Shown: positions 1 to 6,263, counted from the first letter of the stretch. The stretch is DNA of 6,263 bases from Treponema sp. (GCA_009786615.1 WQRS01000005.1:1418-7680), one strand, 5' to 3'. Made by a program: numbers and translations. Notes: generated by a model not told the origin, from the letters alone.

Positions 1-627
1 TATGTAAACAACCGCTGGCTCGGCGGAATGCTTACCAACTTTTACACCATCAAAAAATCGCTTTTGCGCCTGAAAAAGCTTGAAAAAATGGAAGTGGACG
101 GCACTTTCGAAAACCTCACCAAAAAAGAGATCGCCGGTCTTGCCAAAGAGCGCTCCAAGCTCCAGAAAAACCTCGGCGGCATAAAAGAGATGAAAGACCT
201 TCCGGGCGTTCTTTTCATCATCGACACAAGAAAAGAAGATATCGCTGTTGCCGAAGCCAAGCGCATGGGCATTCCCATCGTGGCGGTTGTGGACACCAAC
301 TGCAACCCTGACGGCATCGATTACCCGATTCCCGGAAACGATGACGCGATTCGCGCGATCACTCTTTTCACACAAATCATCGCCAATGCGGTGGTGGAAG
401 CCGACAACGAAGTCGGTCTGCGCATCATTGAAAGCCTTGATACCGATGAGGAAGATATGGAAGGGCTTATGACTGATGCCTCCATGAAAGAAGAGGATAG
501 GGAAATTGATATCGCCTCCTACACCGGCGAGGAACAGGGCACGAGAGCCGAAACCGAAGAAACATCCGATGACGAAGATGACGACTTGCCGGTTGATATT
601 GACAAAGCATACGGCGAAGATGCCTGA
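1..627 (+). CDS. rpsB: 30S ribosomal protein S2, 5'-truncated by window edge
   Basis: Ribosomal protein S2 sits on the body of the small subunit and is needed for S1 binding and translation initiation. The frame is already open at base 1; its first visible residues, [14 protein letters not shown], match the conserved RWLGG(M/T)LTN motif of S2, so roughly the first 100 residues lie outside the window. Further family landmarks are [11 protein letters not shown], a [12 protein letters not shown] stretch, the [11 protein letters not shown] strand, [31 protein letters not shown] split over the conserved core, and FTQIIANAV. The family core ends near base 435. After it comes a tail of about 63 residues with 27 Asp/Glu and only 4 Lys/Arg, absent from E. 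coli S2 (241 residues) but, as I recall, typical of spirochaete S2. The first in-frame ATG (base 28) is internal and is not the start. The stop is 18 bases before tsf, the usual partner gene. Confidence 0.97.
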   Translation, partial: YVNNRWLGGMLTNFYTIKKSLLRLKKLEKMEVDGTFENLTKKEIAGLAKERSKLQKNLGGIKEMKDLPGVLFIIDTRKEDIAVAEAKRMGIPIVAVVDTNCNPDGIDYPIPGNDDAIRAITLFTQIIANAVVEADNEVGLRIIESLDTDEEDMEGLMTDASMKEEDREIDIASYTGEEQGTRAETEETSDDEDDDLPVDIDKAYGEDA

Positions 628-633
628 TTTTCT

Positions 634-639
634 AAGGAG
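634..639 (+). promoter_or_regulatory. Shine-Dalgarno site of tsf
   Basis: AAGGAG lies in the short rpsB-tsf gap. It is 3 bases from the first ATG (643) and 6 bases from the second, adjacent in-frame ATG (646). The second spacing is closer to the usual optimum, so this site favours 646 as the start of tsf. Confidence 0.75.
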
Positions 640-645
640 AGTATG

Positions 646-1497
646 ATGTCTGCTATAAGCGCTAACGATGTGAAAACCCTTCGGGAAAAAACCGGAGCGG
701 GCATGATGGAATGCAAAAACGCCCTTGTCGAAGCAGACGGGGATTTTGCCAAAGCCGAAAAATTGCTTAAAGAAAAAGGGCTTGCGGCGGTGGAAAACCG
801 CTCAGGCAGGGCGACAACGGAGGGAAAGGTCTTCGTCAAGGTTTCAGGTGATACTGCGGCTTTGGTGGAGCTGGCAAGCGAAACGGACTTTGTGGCTAAA
901 AACCCTGAGTTTATCGATCTTGGCACCCGCATCGTCGAAAAAGTTTTGGAAAAAGGCTGCAACGAGCCGAACGAGGAACTTAACGGCATGGTGACAGACC
1001 TTGCCGCCAAAATCCGGGAAAACATGAGCCTAAAACGGGTGAAAACCGTAAAAGCCGCCCCCGGTGAATACCTTACCAGTTACATTCACGGCGAGGGAAC
1101 CATCGGCGTTGTTGTGAAGCTCAGCTCCGACAAAGCCGAAGCGCTAACAAACGAGGAAGTGAAGGCGTTCGCGTTCAGCATCGCCTTGCACGTTGCGGCG
1201 TTTAACCCGATGGCACTCGATCAGAGCAAAGTTGATCAGGGCTGGCTTAAAGAGCAGGAGGAGATTTTCCGCAAGCAGATGGAGCAGGACGAGAATATGC
1301 AGGGCAAACCCGCCAACGTCCTTGAAAACATCCTCAAAGGCAAGGTGAGCAAGTTCCTTAAAGAGATTTGCCTTATGGATCAGGGTTACGTTAAAGATGA
1401 GAAAATGACGGTCGCCGCCGCTGTTGCGGATGCCGGCAAAAAAGCAGGCGCGGCACTTTCAGTCGCCGATTTTGTGTATTTCAGGGTGGGCGGCTAA
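646..1497 (+). CDS. tsf: Elongation factor Ts
   Basis: EF-Ts is the cytoplasmic guanine-nucleotide exchange factor that releases GDP from EF-Tu so it can reload with GTP. The N-terminal UBA-like domain carries the family signature LREKTGAGMMECKNAL (residues 12-27). The second signature TDFVAKN (residues 80-86) holds the Asp-Phe pair that in E. coli EF-Ts inserts near the EF-Tu magnesium site. The C-terminal part ends with a recognisable GKVSKFLKEICLMDQGYVKD block split across the dimerisation/coiled-coil region. The length of 283 residues equals that of E. coli EF-Ts. Two ATG codons lie side by side at 643 and 646. I chose 646 because of its spacing from AAGGAG and because it puts both signatures at the same residue numbers as in E. 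coli; 643 would add one Met. The gene follows rpsB, as in most bacteria, and ends 2 bases before frr. Confidence 0.97.
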   Translation: MSAISANDVKTLREKTGAGMMECKNALVEADGDFAKAEKLLKEKGLAAVENRSGRATTEGKVFVKVSGDTAALVELASETDFVAKNPEFIDLGTRIVEKVLEKGCNEPNEELNGMVTDLAAKIRENMSLKRVKTVKAAPGEYLTSYIHGEGTIGVVVKLSSDKAEALTNEEVKAFAFSIALHVAAFNPMALDQSKVDQGWLKEQEEIFRKQMEQDENMQGKPANVLENILKGKVSKFLKEICLMDQGYVKDEKMTVAAAVADAGKKAGAALSVADFVYFRVGG

Positions 1498-1499
1498 GT

Positions 1500-2054
1500 A
1501 TGGTGGAAACTATATCAGCCGCAGAAGACCGCATGAAAAAAGCGCTCTCAAGCCTCAAGGACACGTTTTCGACCTTGAGGACGGGCAGGGCGTCCGCCGC
1601 CCTTTTCGACAAAATTCGGGTGGATGCTTACGGGGAAAAATCGCCGCTGAATCAGTTGGCGAACATTTCCGTGCCGGAAGCCCGCCTTATCGTCATACAG
1701 CCGTGGGATAAGGCGCATATCGGCGAAATTGAAAAGGCCATCCGCACTTCGGAGCTGTCGCTTAACCCATCCAACGATGGTAAGGTTATCCGCATCGCCA
1801 TCCCGCCCCTCACAGAGGAACGGCGGAAGGATCTCGCAAAGCAGGCGAAAAACCACGCCGAGCAGAGCCGTGTAGCCGTCCGCAACATCAGGCGGGACGG
1901 CAACGACGAACTAAAGAAGCTCCTTAAAGACAGCAAAATCACGGAGGATGAGGAAAGCAAATCATCAGATGAACTCCAGAAATTAACCGACTCCTACATC
2001 GTAAAAGTCAACCAGACTCTTGAGGAGAAGGAAAAGGAGATAATGGAAGTTTGA
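1500..2054 (+). CDS. frr: Ribosome recycling factor
   Basis: RRF works with EF-G to split the post-termination ribosome complex and release mRNA and tRNA. The 184 residues match the family size (E. coli 185). Visible hallmarks are LRTGRAS (residues 26-32), the IPPLTEERRKDL stretch (101-112) at the hinge between the tRNA-like coiled coil and the small domain, and VAVRNIRRDGND (125-136), which includes the Arg at 132 known to be essential in E. coli RRF. The last third is the predicted long helix KLTDSYIVKVNQTLEEKEKE. The ATG begins 2 bases after the tsf stop. The only ribosome-binding sequence is a weak AGGGTGG at 1483-1489 inside the end of tsf, so initiation may depend on ribosomes finishing tsf. 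In many bacteria pyrH lies between tsf and frr; it is absent here. The stop overlaps the uppS start. Confidence 0.97.
   Translation: MVETISAAEDRMKKALSSLKDTFSTLRTGRASAALFDKIRVDAYGEKSPLNQLANISVPEARLIVIQPWDKAHIGEIEKAIRTSELSLNPSNDGKVIRIAIPPLTEERRKDLAKQAKNHAEQSRVAVRNIRRDGNDELKKLLKDSKITEDEESKSSDELQKLTDSYIVKVNQTLEEKEKEIMEV
2034..2039 (+). promoter_or_regulatory. Shine-Dalgarno site of uppS
   Basis: AAGGAG lies inside the last codons of frr, 11 bases ahead of the TTG start of uppS. An ATG at 2043 is closer to it but belongs to the frr frame, so this site supports the weak TTG start with slightly long spacing. Confidence 0.55.
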
Positions 2055-2785
2055 CGGAGCAGGAAAGTCTTAGTCAAACGAGTTTACCTAAGGCTCGCTT
2101 GCGCCACATCGGCATCATCATGGACGGTAACGGGCGCTGGGCAAAGCGGCAAGGCCGGCTTCGCACGCAAGGGCATCTTGAGGGCATCGTGGCAGCCAAG
2201 CGTGTGGTCAAGGCCGCAAGCGACTTGGGCGTTCGCTACCTCACCCTGTACACGTTTTCCACGGAGAACTGGAAACGCGCCGAGGAGGAAGTGGGCTTTG
2301 TTTTGGGTCTTGCCAAAAAGCACCTTCGTGCGGAATTTGAGTTTTACAAGGAAAACCGCATACGGGTGCGCCATGCGGGAAACCGCGAAAACCTGCCACC
2401 CGACATACTTTCTGAAATTGACGGCGCGTGTGCTGACACTGCCGGTTTTTCAGGCTTGCAGGTGATCATCGCCTTAAACTACGGGGGCAGGGACGAAATA
2501 GTTCGCTCGGTGCGCAAACTTGCCGCATCCGGCAAAGAAATAACGGAGGCGAGTATCAGCGCTAACTTGGACAACCCAGACATTCCTGACCCTGACCTCA
2601 TCATCAGAACCGCGGGTGAGTTCCGTTCAAGCAATTTTTTACTGTGGCAAAGCGCGTATGCCGAATATCATATTTCCCGGAAGCTATGGCCTGACTGGGA
2701 GGCTTGCGATCTTGAGCAGGCAATCAAGGACTACGAAAGCCGGGATCGGCGTTTTGGAGCCGTACAGGAGCCGGTAGGACAATGA
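2051..2785 (+). CDS. uppS: Undecaprenyl diphosphate synthase (cis-prenyltransferase)
   Basis: UppS condenses isopentenyl diphosphate onto farnesyl diphosphate with cis double bonds to give C55-PP, the lipid carrier for peptidoglycan and other surface glycans. It acts at the cytoplasmic face of the membrane. The 244 residues (E. coli 253) contain the active-site motif GIIMDGNGRWAKRQG with the catalytic Asp at residue 25, a GH pair (41-42) matching E. coli His43, TLYTFSTENWKR (65-76), ALNYGGRDEIV (141-151), and the C-terminal block LIIRTAGEFRSSNFLLWQ plus AYAEYHIS. In that block Arg186, Arg192 and Glu205 match the E. coli diphosphate and Mg-binding residues Arg194, Arg200 and Glu213. TAGEF replaces the more usual T(S/G)GE(Q/H). 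The start is TTG, in a TTGA overlap with the frr stop. No ATG or GTG lies in frame before the catalytic motif. The end overlaps cdsA by ATGA. Dxr, two genes on, feeds the same isoprenoid pathway. Confidence 0.95.
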   Translation: MTEQESLSQTSLPKARLRHIGIIMDGNGRWAKRQGRLRTQGHLEGIVAAKRVVKAASDLGVRYLTLYTFSTENWKRAEEEVGFVLGLAKKHLRAEFEFYKENRIRVRHAGNRENLPPDILSEIDGACADTAGFSGLQVIIALNYGGRDEIVRSVRKLAASGKEITEASISANLDNPDIPDPDLIIRTAGEFRSSNFLLWQSAYAEYHISRKLWPDWEACDLEQAIKDYESRDRRFGAVQEPVGQ

Positions 2786-3642
2786 AAAAGATTATACAGC
2801 GGTTGACAGTTTTTTTTGTGGGGTTTCCCGCCCTCCTCACTGTAGTCATGCTCCTCCCCCAGTTTAACCACCTCGTCCTCAACCTCGTCATCATCGCTTT
2901 TTCCATACTCGGCGCGGTTGAACTTCGCAACATTTTGACCCACAAAAACCTGACGATTTCCGTACCCGAAGCGGCGCTGCTTGGAGGTATCAGTCCCATC
3001 GCGTGGACGGTCGTTGTGACGCTTGGCATCTCAGGAATGAACGTTGTCCCGGGCGCTTTTATTCTTGGCGCTTCATGGCTTTTGATTTCAGGGATTTTTA
3101 CCTCAGGCGAAAAACTTGATTCGTACATCGGGCGTGTCGCCGCGGGTTTTGCGGTGATGATTTACCCTGGGCTCTTTATGGCGTGGGTAATTCAAATGGC
3201 GATGTTCCCCGATGCCGGTTTTGTGATACTCGTTTTTTTCCTAATGTCGCTTCTCAATGACGCCATCGCGTGGGCGACCGGAGTTCTTTTCGGCAAAAAC
3301 AACCGCGGCTTCGTTGCGGCAAGTCCGAATAAAAGCATTGCCGGTTTTGCAGGCGGTCTTGCGGCGTCCGTTGGGGCGGGAATTATCGCTGTCGTTACCC
3401 TGCCCGCCCTTTTTACTTCCGCCGTTTTACCTTCGCCTCTTGCGGGCGCGCTGTTGGGACTGGGTGCCGGGGCGGCGGCTACGCTTGGCGATCTAGGCGA
3501 GTCGGCGATCAAGCGTAGCGCCGGGGTCAAGGATTCAGGTTCCCTCATCATGGGCAGAGGCGGCGCGCTTGACTCGATTGATTCAGTGGCGCTGGCAGCG
3601 CCCGTCTATTATATGCTGTACCGCCTGCTTTTCCTCGCATGA
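2782..3642 (+). CDS. cdsA: Phosphatidate cytidylyltransferase (CDP-diglyceride synthase)
   Basis: CdsA is a membrane enzyme that converts phosphatidic acid and CTP to CDP-diacylglycerol, the precursor of the acidic and amine phospholipids. The 286 residues (E. coli 285) form about eight hydrophobic segments, the clearest near 10-25, 32-47, 89-105, 147-168, 186-208 and 219-235. The C-terminal family signature is recognisable at 241-268: S-x-x-KR from 241 to 245, KD at 250-251, then MGRGGALDSIDS. It departs from the classical pattern K-D-x(5)-PGHGG-x-x-DR-x-DS in that His is replaced by Arg259 and the Arg of DR by Ser265. The acidic residues Asp237, Asp251, Asp264 and Asp267 are kept. An earlier SPNKSIAGFAGG block (181-192) replaces the usual SPKKTWEGxxGG. 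I recall both as spirochaete-type variants. The start is an ATGA overlap with uppS, with AGGAG at 2766-2770. The end overlaps dxr by ATGA. Identity is firm from context and motif. Confidence 0.92.
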   Translation: MKKIIQRLTVFFVGFPALLTVVMLLPQFNHLVLNLVIIAFSILGAVELRNILTHKNLTISVPEAALLGGISPIAWTVVVTLGISGMNVVPGAFILGASWLLISGIFTSGEKLDSYIGRVAAGFAVMIYPGLFMAWVIQMAMFPDAGFVILVFFLMSLLNDAIAWATGVLFGKNNRGFVAASPNKSIAGFAGGLAASVGAGIIAVVTLPALFTSAVLPSPLAGALLGLGAGAAATLGDLGESAIKRSAGVKDSGSLIMGRGGALDSIDSVALAAPVYYMLYRLLFLA

Positions 3643-4802
3643 AAAAACGGGTTGCGGTTCTTGGCGCAACAGGCTCTATAGGGAAAAACACGCTGGACGT
3701 GATCCGCGGCTTTAGCGACGGTCGTTTTGAGCCTGTCCTTTTCAGCACCAACAGCAACGTTGAAGAACTTCGCGCACTCAAAAAAGAATTCCCGCAGGCA
3801 ATAACAGCGCTGGCAGCCGAAAATATTTCGCCTATGGAAGGCATTGACTTTTTTGGCAGGCAAGGGCTTTTGTCATCAATTGCCGAAGCGAAGGCTGACA
3901 TTGTCGTCAACGCGATTTCCGGTGCCGCGGGGCTTCTGCCGTCAAAGGCGGCTTTGGAAGCATCTTCCGATCTGGCTTTGGCGAACAAGGAAACAGTGGT
4001 GATAGCCGGTTCCCGCATTTTTGCGCTTGCCGAAGAAAAAAAACGGCGCATCATTCCTGTGGATTCAGAGCATTCGGCGATTTTTAAGCTGATTCACGCT
4101 CACGGAAGTGAAAATATCGATGAAATAATACTGACCGCTTCCGGCGGAGCGTTCAGGAACTTCACTCACCAAATGCTAAAGGGCGTAACACCTGAACAGG
4201 CTATGAGACACCCGACATGGAGCATGGGGCGGAAAATTACGGTGGATTCTGCCACACTTGCGAACAAGGGGCTTGAGGTGATAGAGGCGGCGCGGTTTTT
4301 TGGCTTTCCGCCTGAACGCATCAAGGTCGTTATCCATCCGCAGAGCATTGTCCATTCGATGGTGCGCCTGAAAAACGGCGCGGTGTACGCTCAGATGTCT
4401 TTCCCCGATATGCGTCTGCCGATTCTTGACGCGCTCTGTTGGCCTGAAACATCGTTTCAGCCGCTGGGCTCACTTGATTTCGATTCGCTTACATTGACGT
4501 TTGAAAAATGTGATATGCAAAAGTTCCCTATGATTGATCTTGCCTACCGCGCCCTTGCCGAAGGGGAGCTTATGCCTGCTGTGTACAACGCCGCAAACGA
4601 GGCGGCTGTAGAGGCATTTTTGAATAAGAGGATCGGCTTCCTTGAAATATCTTCGGTTGTGAGGTATGTTATAGATAGCATCCGACCAACAGGAGAGATG
4701 TCGATAGACAATGCGCTTAAGTGGGATAAAGCGTCCCGCGAGGCTGCCGAAAGCTTTATCAAACAGACCGGAAACAGTCTGAATGGGAGTGCGTCATGTT
4801 AA
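3639..4802 (+). CDS. dxr: 1-deoxy-D-xylulose 5-phosphate reductoisomerase
   Basis: Dxr (IspC) rearranges and reduces DXP with NADPH to 2-C-methyl-D-erythritol 4-phosphate, the committed step of the MEP isoprenoid pathway, in the cytoplasm. The 387 residues are full length. In order they show the NADPH-binding GATGSIG (9-15), DLALANKE (111-118), the metal site PVDSEHSAIF (140-149) with Asp142 and Glu144, ASGGAFR (167-173), the flap HPTWSMGRKITVDSATLANK (191-210), metal ligand Glu213 in GLEVIEA, substrate-binding HPQSIVHS (233-240), and NAANE (317-321) ahead of the C-terminal helical domain. All catalytic residues I can name are present. The start overlaps the cdsA stop by ATGA, and I see no Shine-Dalgarno sequence in the 25 bases before it, so expression probably depends on coupling to cdsA. 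The last 7 bases overlap rseP. A run of eight A residues at 4036-4043 keeps the frame (EEKKR). Confidence 0.97.
   Translation: MKKRVAVLGATGSIGKNTLDVIRGFSDGRFEPVLFSTNSNVEELRALKKEFPQAITALAAENISPMEGIDFFGRQGLLSSIAEAKADIVVNAISGAAGLLPSKAALEASSDLALANKETVVIAGSRIFALAEEKKRRIIPVDSEHSAIFKLIHAHGSENIDEIILTASGGAFRNFTHQMLKGVTPEQAMRHPTWSMGRKITVDSATLANKGLEVIEAARFFGFPPERIKVVIHPQSIVHSMVRLKNGAVYAQMSFPDMRLPILDALCWPETSFQPLGSLDFDSLTLTFEKCDMQKFPMIDLAYRALAEGELMPAVYNAANEAAVEAFLNKRIGFLEISSVVRYVIDSIRPTGEMSIDNALKWDKASREAAESFIKQTGNSLNGSASC
4785..4789 (+). promoter_or_regulatory. Shine-Dalgarno site of rseP
   Basis: GGGAG within the end of dxr stands 6 bases before the ATG at 4796. It fixes the true rseP start, which gives the HELGH-containing N-terminus, and argues against the downstream ATG at 4887, which has no such site. 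Confidence 0.7.
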
Positions 4803-4927
4803 TTTTTAGAATACTGCTGGGGCTTTTTGGACTTGGTATTGTAGTTTTCGTTCACGAATTAGGACACTTTATCGCCTGCCCGCCTTATGGGAATCAAAGT
4901 GGAGGCGTTTTCAATCGGCTGGGGTAA
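4796..4927 (+). CDS. Truncated RseP N-terminal fragment as literally encoded
   Basis: If the sequence is exact, translation from the rseP start gives 43 residues: one hydrophobic segment (about 3-19), HELGHFIA (20-27), then an unrelated 16-residue tail beginning CPPYGNQ, and a TAA at 4925-4927. The piece has two histidine ligands and the catalytic Glu but no LDG half-site, so it could not be an active protease by itself. It is listed because it is what the DNA encodes, not because I believe it is a separate gene. Confidence 0.4.
   Translation: MLIFRILLGLFGLGIVVFVHELGHFIACPPYGNQSGGVFNRLG
4877..4877 (+). other. Apparent one-base insertion (frameshift point) in rseP
   Basis: Codons before this base read H-F-I-A in the HELGH frame (GCC at 4874-4876). 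Codons from 4878 read A-R-L-M-G-I-K, the expected RseP continuation. The isolated T between them is the extra base. It is not in a homopolymer run. Confidence 0.85.
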
Positions 4928-6161
4928 ACCCATCCTCAAAAAGAAAATCGGCGATGTGGAATACCGCCTCGGCGCGTTCCCCATCGGCGGTTATTGCAAA
5001 ATGAAGGGGCAGTCCGATCACGAAGCCCCTAAGGAAGGCGCTGTCCACGAAAAGGGGAGCTTTTTTGCCGCACACCCGTTCCGCCGCATTGTAGCCTGCC
5101 TAGGCGGGCCGTTGTTTAACCTGGTTTTTGCGGTATTGGTGCTTTCGGTCATTTGGGGCGTGGGTTTTGAAGTGAACACGTTGAGTAACCGCATTGTTTT
5201 AGTCTCCGACATCAGGGCTGATGCACAGGCAAACCCAGCCGACATCGCAGGTTTGCAGACAGGAGACTGGATTGTCGAGCTGCGGGGGCGTCCCACCGAA
5301 ACGTTCAACGATATTCAAAGCATCATCGCCGTACACCCGGAAGAGCAGATGCCTGTTAGGGTGAGAAGGAATGGGGAACTGCTTGACCTTTCTGTAACGC
5401 CCGCTTTGGACAGAAATACAGGTGCCGGGAGAATCGGCATTTACTTTTGGACTGACCCGATAATCGAGCGAATTGCCGAGGGTGGCGCGGCTGAAATCGC
5501 GGGTCTTCAGGGCGGCGACCGCATCCTTTCGGTCAACGGGATAGAGCTGCCGCACACGATGGCGCTGACGAACATCATCGCCGGACGCCCGTCTGTTCTT
5601 GAAGTGGAGTTTGAGCGTTCAGGTGAAATCATGGCGGCGACCATCCTCCCAATTTACACCGAGGCTGGAGCGGTGAATCTGGGCATCGCATGGCAGGCGG
5701 TGCGTTATCATAACCCGCCGCTCCCCCTCCACCTCGCCATTGCACGCGGCGCTTCGGAAACGTGGCGCATTTTCACGATTTCTGTGCGCAGCCTTTCGTT
5801 GCTTTTCCGCGGCATTGATTTAACTCAGGCAGTTTCAGGCCCCGTGCGCATCACGTACATGGTGGGCGATGTCGCGGCGCAGGGATTTGCCGAAAGCTTT
5901 ATCGCGGGCATCAGTTCCATGGCAAGCTTCCTCGCCCTTATTTCCATAGCGCTTGGTATTATGAACCTCCTGCCCCTGCCGATTCTTGACGGCGGCATGA
6001 TAATTTTGTTTCTTGTGGAGGCGATACGCAGAAAGCCGCCGCCCCCACGCTTCGTTGCGGCATTCCAGACGGTGGGCGTGGTACTAATCGCGGGGCTTAT
6101 GTTTTTTGCCCTTTTCGGTGACATTCTTTATTTGACAGGTCGTTAAAGCGTCGACAGAAAA

Positions 6162-6167
6162 AAGGAG
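6162..6167 (+). promoter_or_regulatory. Shine-Dalgarno site of the last gene
   Basis: AAGGAG lies in the 28-base gap after rseP, 7 bases ahead of the ATG at 6175. This is the best-placed ribosome-binding site in the window. No terminator hairpin separates it from rseP, so the small gene is probably co-transcribed. Confidence 0.8.
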
Positions 6168-6174
6168 TTTAGGG

Positions 6175-6263
6175 ATGAAGCGGAAAATTACCTGTTTTTG
6201 CGACCACGTTTTTGAGGTCGATGTCCCTGAACGTATTGACGTTGATGAAGAGCCTGATTATTT
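6175..6263 (+). CDS. Small Cys-x-Cys protein, N-terminal part only (possibly CpXC-like)
   Basis: Twenty-nine full codons are visible before the window ends. The protein starts MKRKITCFCDHVFEV and continues with an acidic stretch, DVPERIDVDEEPDY. The strong AAGGAG site and downstream position after rseP support a real gene. A C-x-C pair, a short beta-like FEVDV segment and an acidic 'xDPxY'-type stretch resemble the start of CpXC-domain proteins, small presumed zinc-binding proteins that have a second Cys pair about 30 residues later; that second pair would lie outside the window. From memory, Treponema genomes carry a similar short hypothetical gene after rseP. The role is unknown. The family assignment is tentative, while the reading frame itself is well supported. 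Confidence 0.7.
   Translation, partial: MKRKITCFCDHVFEVDVPERIDVDEEPDY

Larger units (their letters stand above)
4796..6146 (+). pseudogene. rseP: RseP site-2 zinc metalloprotease, single-base frameshift
   Basis: RseP cleaves single-pass membrane proteins, such as anti-sigma factors and signal-peptide remnants, within the membrane. Reading from ATG 4796 gives a first membrane segment and the zinc motif HELGH (20-24), then the frame breaks at 4877. Skipping one base there yields HELGHFIAARLMGIKVEAF and a continuous 449-residue protein (E. coli 450). The restored protein has a FPIGGYCKMKG loop (61-71), a GGPLFNL membrane segment near 103, PDZ1 (about 130-200, around IAGLQTGDWIV), PDZ2 (about 220-285, around IAGLQGGDRILSVNG), SGPVRITYMVGD, and NLLPLPILDGG whose Asp398 is the third zinc ligand, followed by a last membrane helix. 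As written, the DNA encodes a 43-residue N-terminal piece and an open frame from ATG 4887 to 6146 lacking HELGH. No second lesion is visible, so this is either a sequencing error or a recent mutation. The family call is secure; functional status is open. Confidence 0.9.

Noticed and set aside
519..1025. A 168-codon open frame on the reverse strand across rpsB and tsf
   Set aside because: It lies entirely antisense to two clearly identified conserved genes, is low-complexity Ser/Ala-rich and shows no family motif. Similar reverse-strand frames occur at 3548-4054 and 1652-1960 and are by-products of codon usage in the real genes.
2810..2817. Run of eight T in cdsA, and run of eight A at 4036-4043 in dxr, as slippage or recoding sites
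   Set aside because: Both genes stay in frame through the runs and encode ordinary residues (FF and KK), with no alternative product that makes sense.
4416..4431. A 16-base exact repeat shared by dxr (4416-4431) and rseP (5976-5991), and a 15-base repeat at 4746-4760 and 5889-5903
   Set aside because: Both copies of each lie in the same codon phase and encode short identical peptides (LPILD and AESFI) that belong to their own families' conserved or local sequence. Shared codon preference explains them; there is no sign of a mobile or recombination element.
5093..5109. GC-rich inverted repeat around GCCTAGGC (5098-5105) as a terminator or operator
   Set aside because: It lies within the conserved GGP membrane segment of rseP, has no trailing T run and a stem without a usable loop.
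4887..6146. Treating the open frame from ATG 4887 as a complete protease gene
   Set aside because: It lacks the HELGH motif and first membrane segment, has no ribosome-binding site, and the missing part is found just upstream in another frame. It is the larger piece of a frameshifted rseP.
6132..6160. TTGACA at 6132-6137 as a -35 box for the last gene
   Set aside because: No TATAAT-like -10 sequence lies 16-18 bases downstream. A second TTGACA at 2803-2808 inside cdsA fails for the same reason.

Overview
The window is a tightly packed piece of a bacterial housekeeping operon with every gene on the + strand: rpsB (5' end missing), tsf, frr, uppS, cdsA, dxr, rseP (carrying a one-base frameshift), and the first 29 codons of a small gene that starts with a Cys-x-Cys motif. 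There is no gap of more than 28 bases between genes. I see no RNA gene, mobile element, CRISPR array, promoter or rho-independent terminator, so the stretch is probably part of one longer transcript.

Organism: the gene order, with tsf followed directly by frr and no pyrH between them, fits spirochaetes. So do the long acidic tail on ribosomal protein S2, a CDP-diglyceride synthase with an altered signature motif, and a small Cys-rich gene after rseP. From memory, the closest arrangement is the Treponema rpsB-tsf-frr-uppS-cdsA-dxr-rseP cluster. Base composition looks roughly balanced to slightly GC-rich by eye, more like a gut or environmental treponeme relative than T. pallidum. This placement is an inference and was not tested by a search.

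Layout: bases 1-2054 hold translation factors (S2, EF-Ts, ribosome recycling factor). Bases 2051-4802 hold envelope-lipid genes: Dxr makes the isoprenoid precursor MEP, UppS builds the C55 lipid carrier for cell-wall synthesis, and CdsA makes CDP-diacylglycerol for phospholipids. Bases 4796-6146 encode the intramembrane zinc protease RseP. From frr to rseP each gene overlaps the next by 4 to 7 bases, which suggests translational coupling.

Main anomaly: rseP has one extra base at or near position 4877, directly after the HELGH zinc-binding motif. Dropping that base restores a normal 449-residue protein. It may be a sequencing or assembly error or a real inactivating mutation. I found no undescribed system here; the window is otherwise an ordinary core-gene region.
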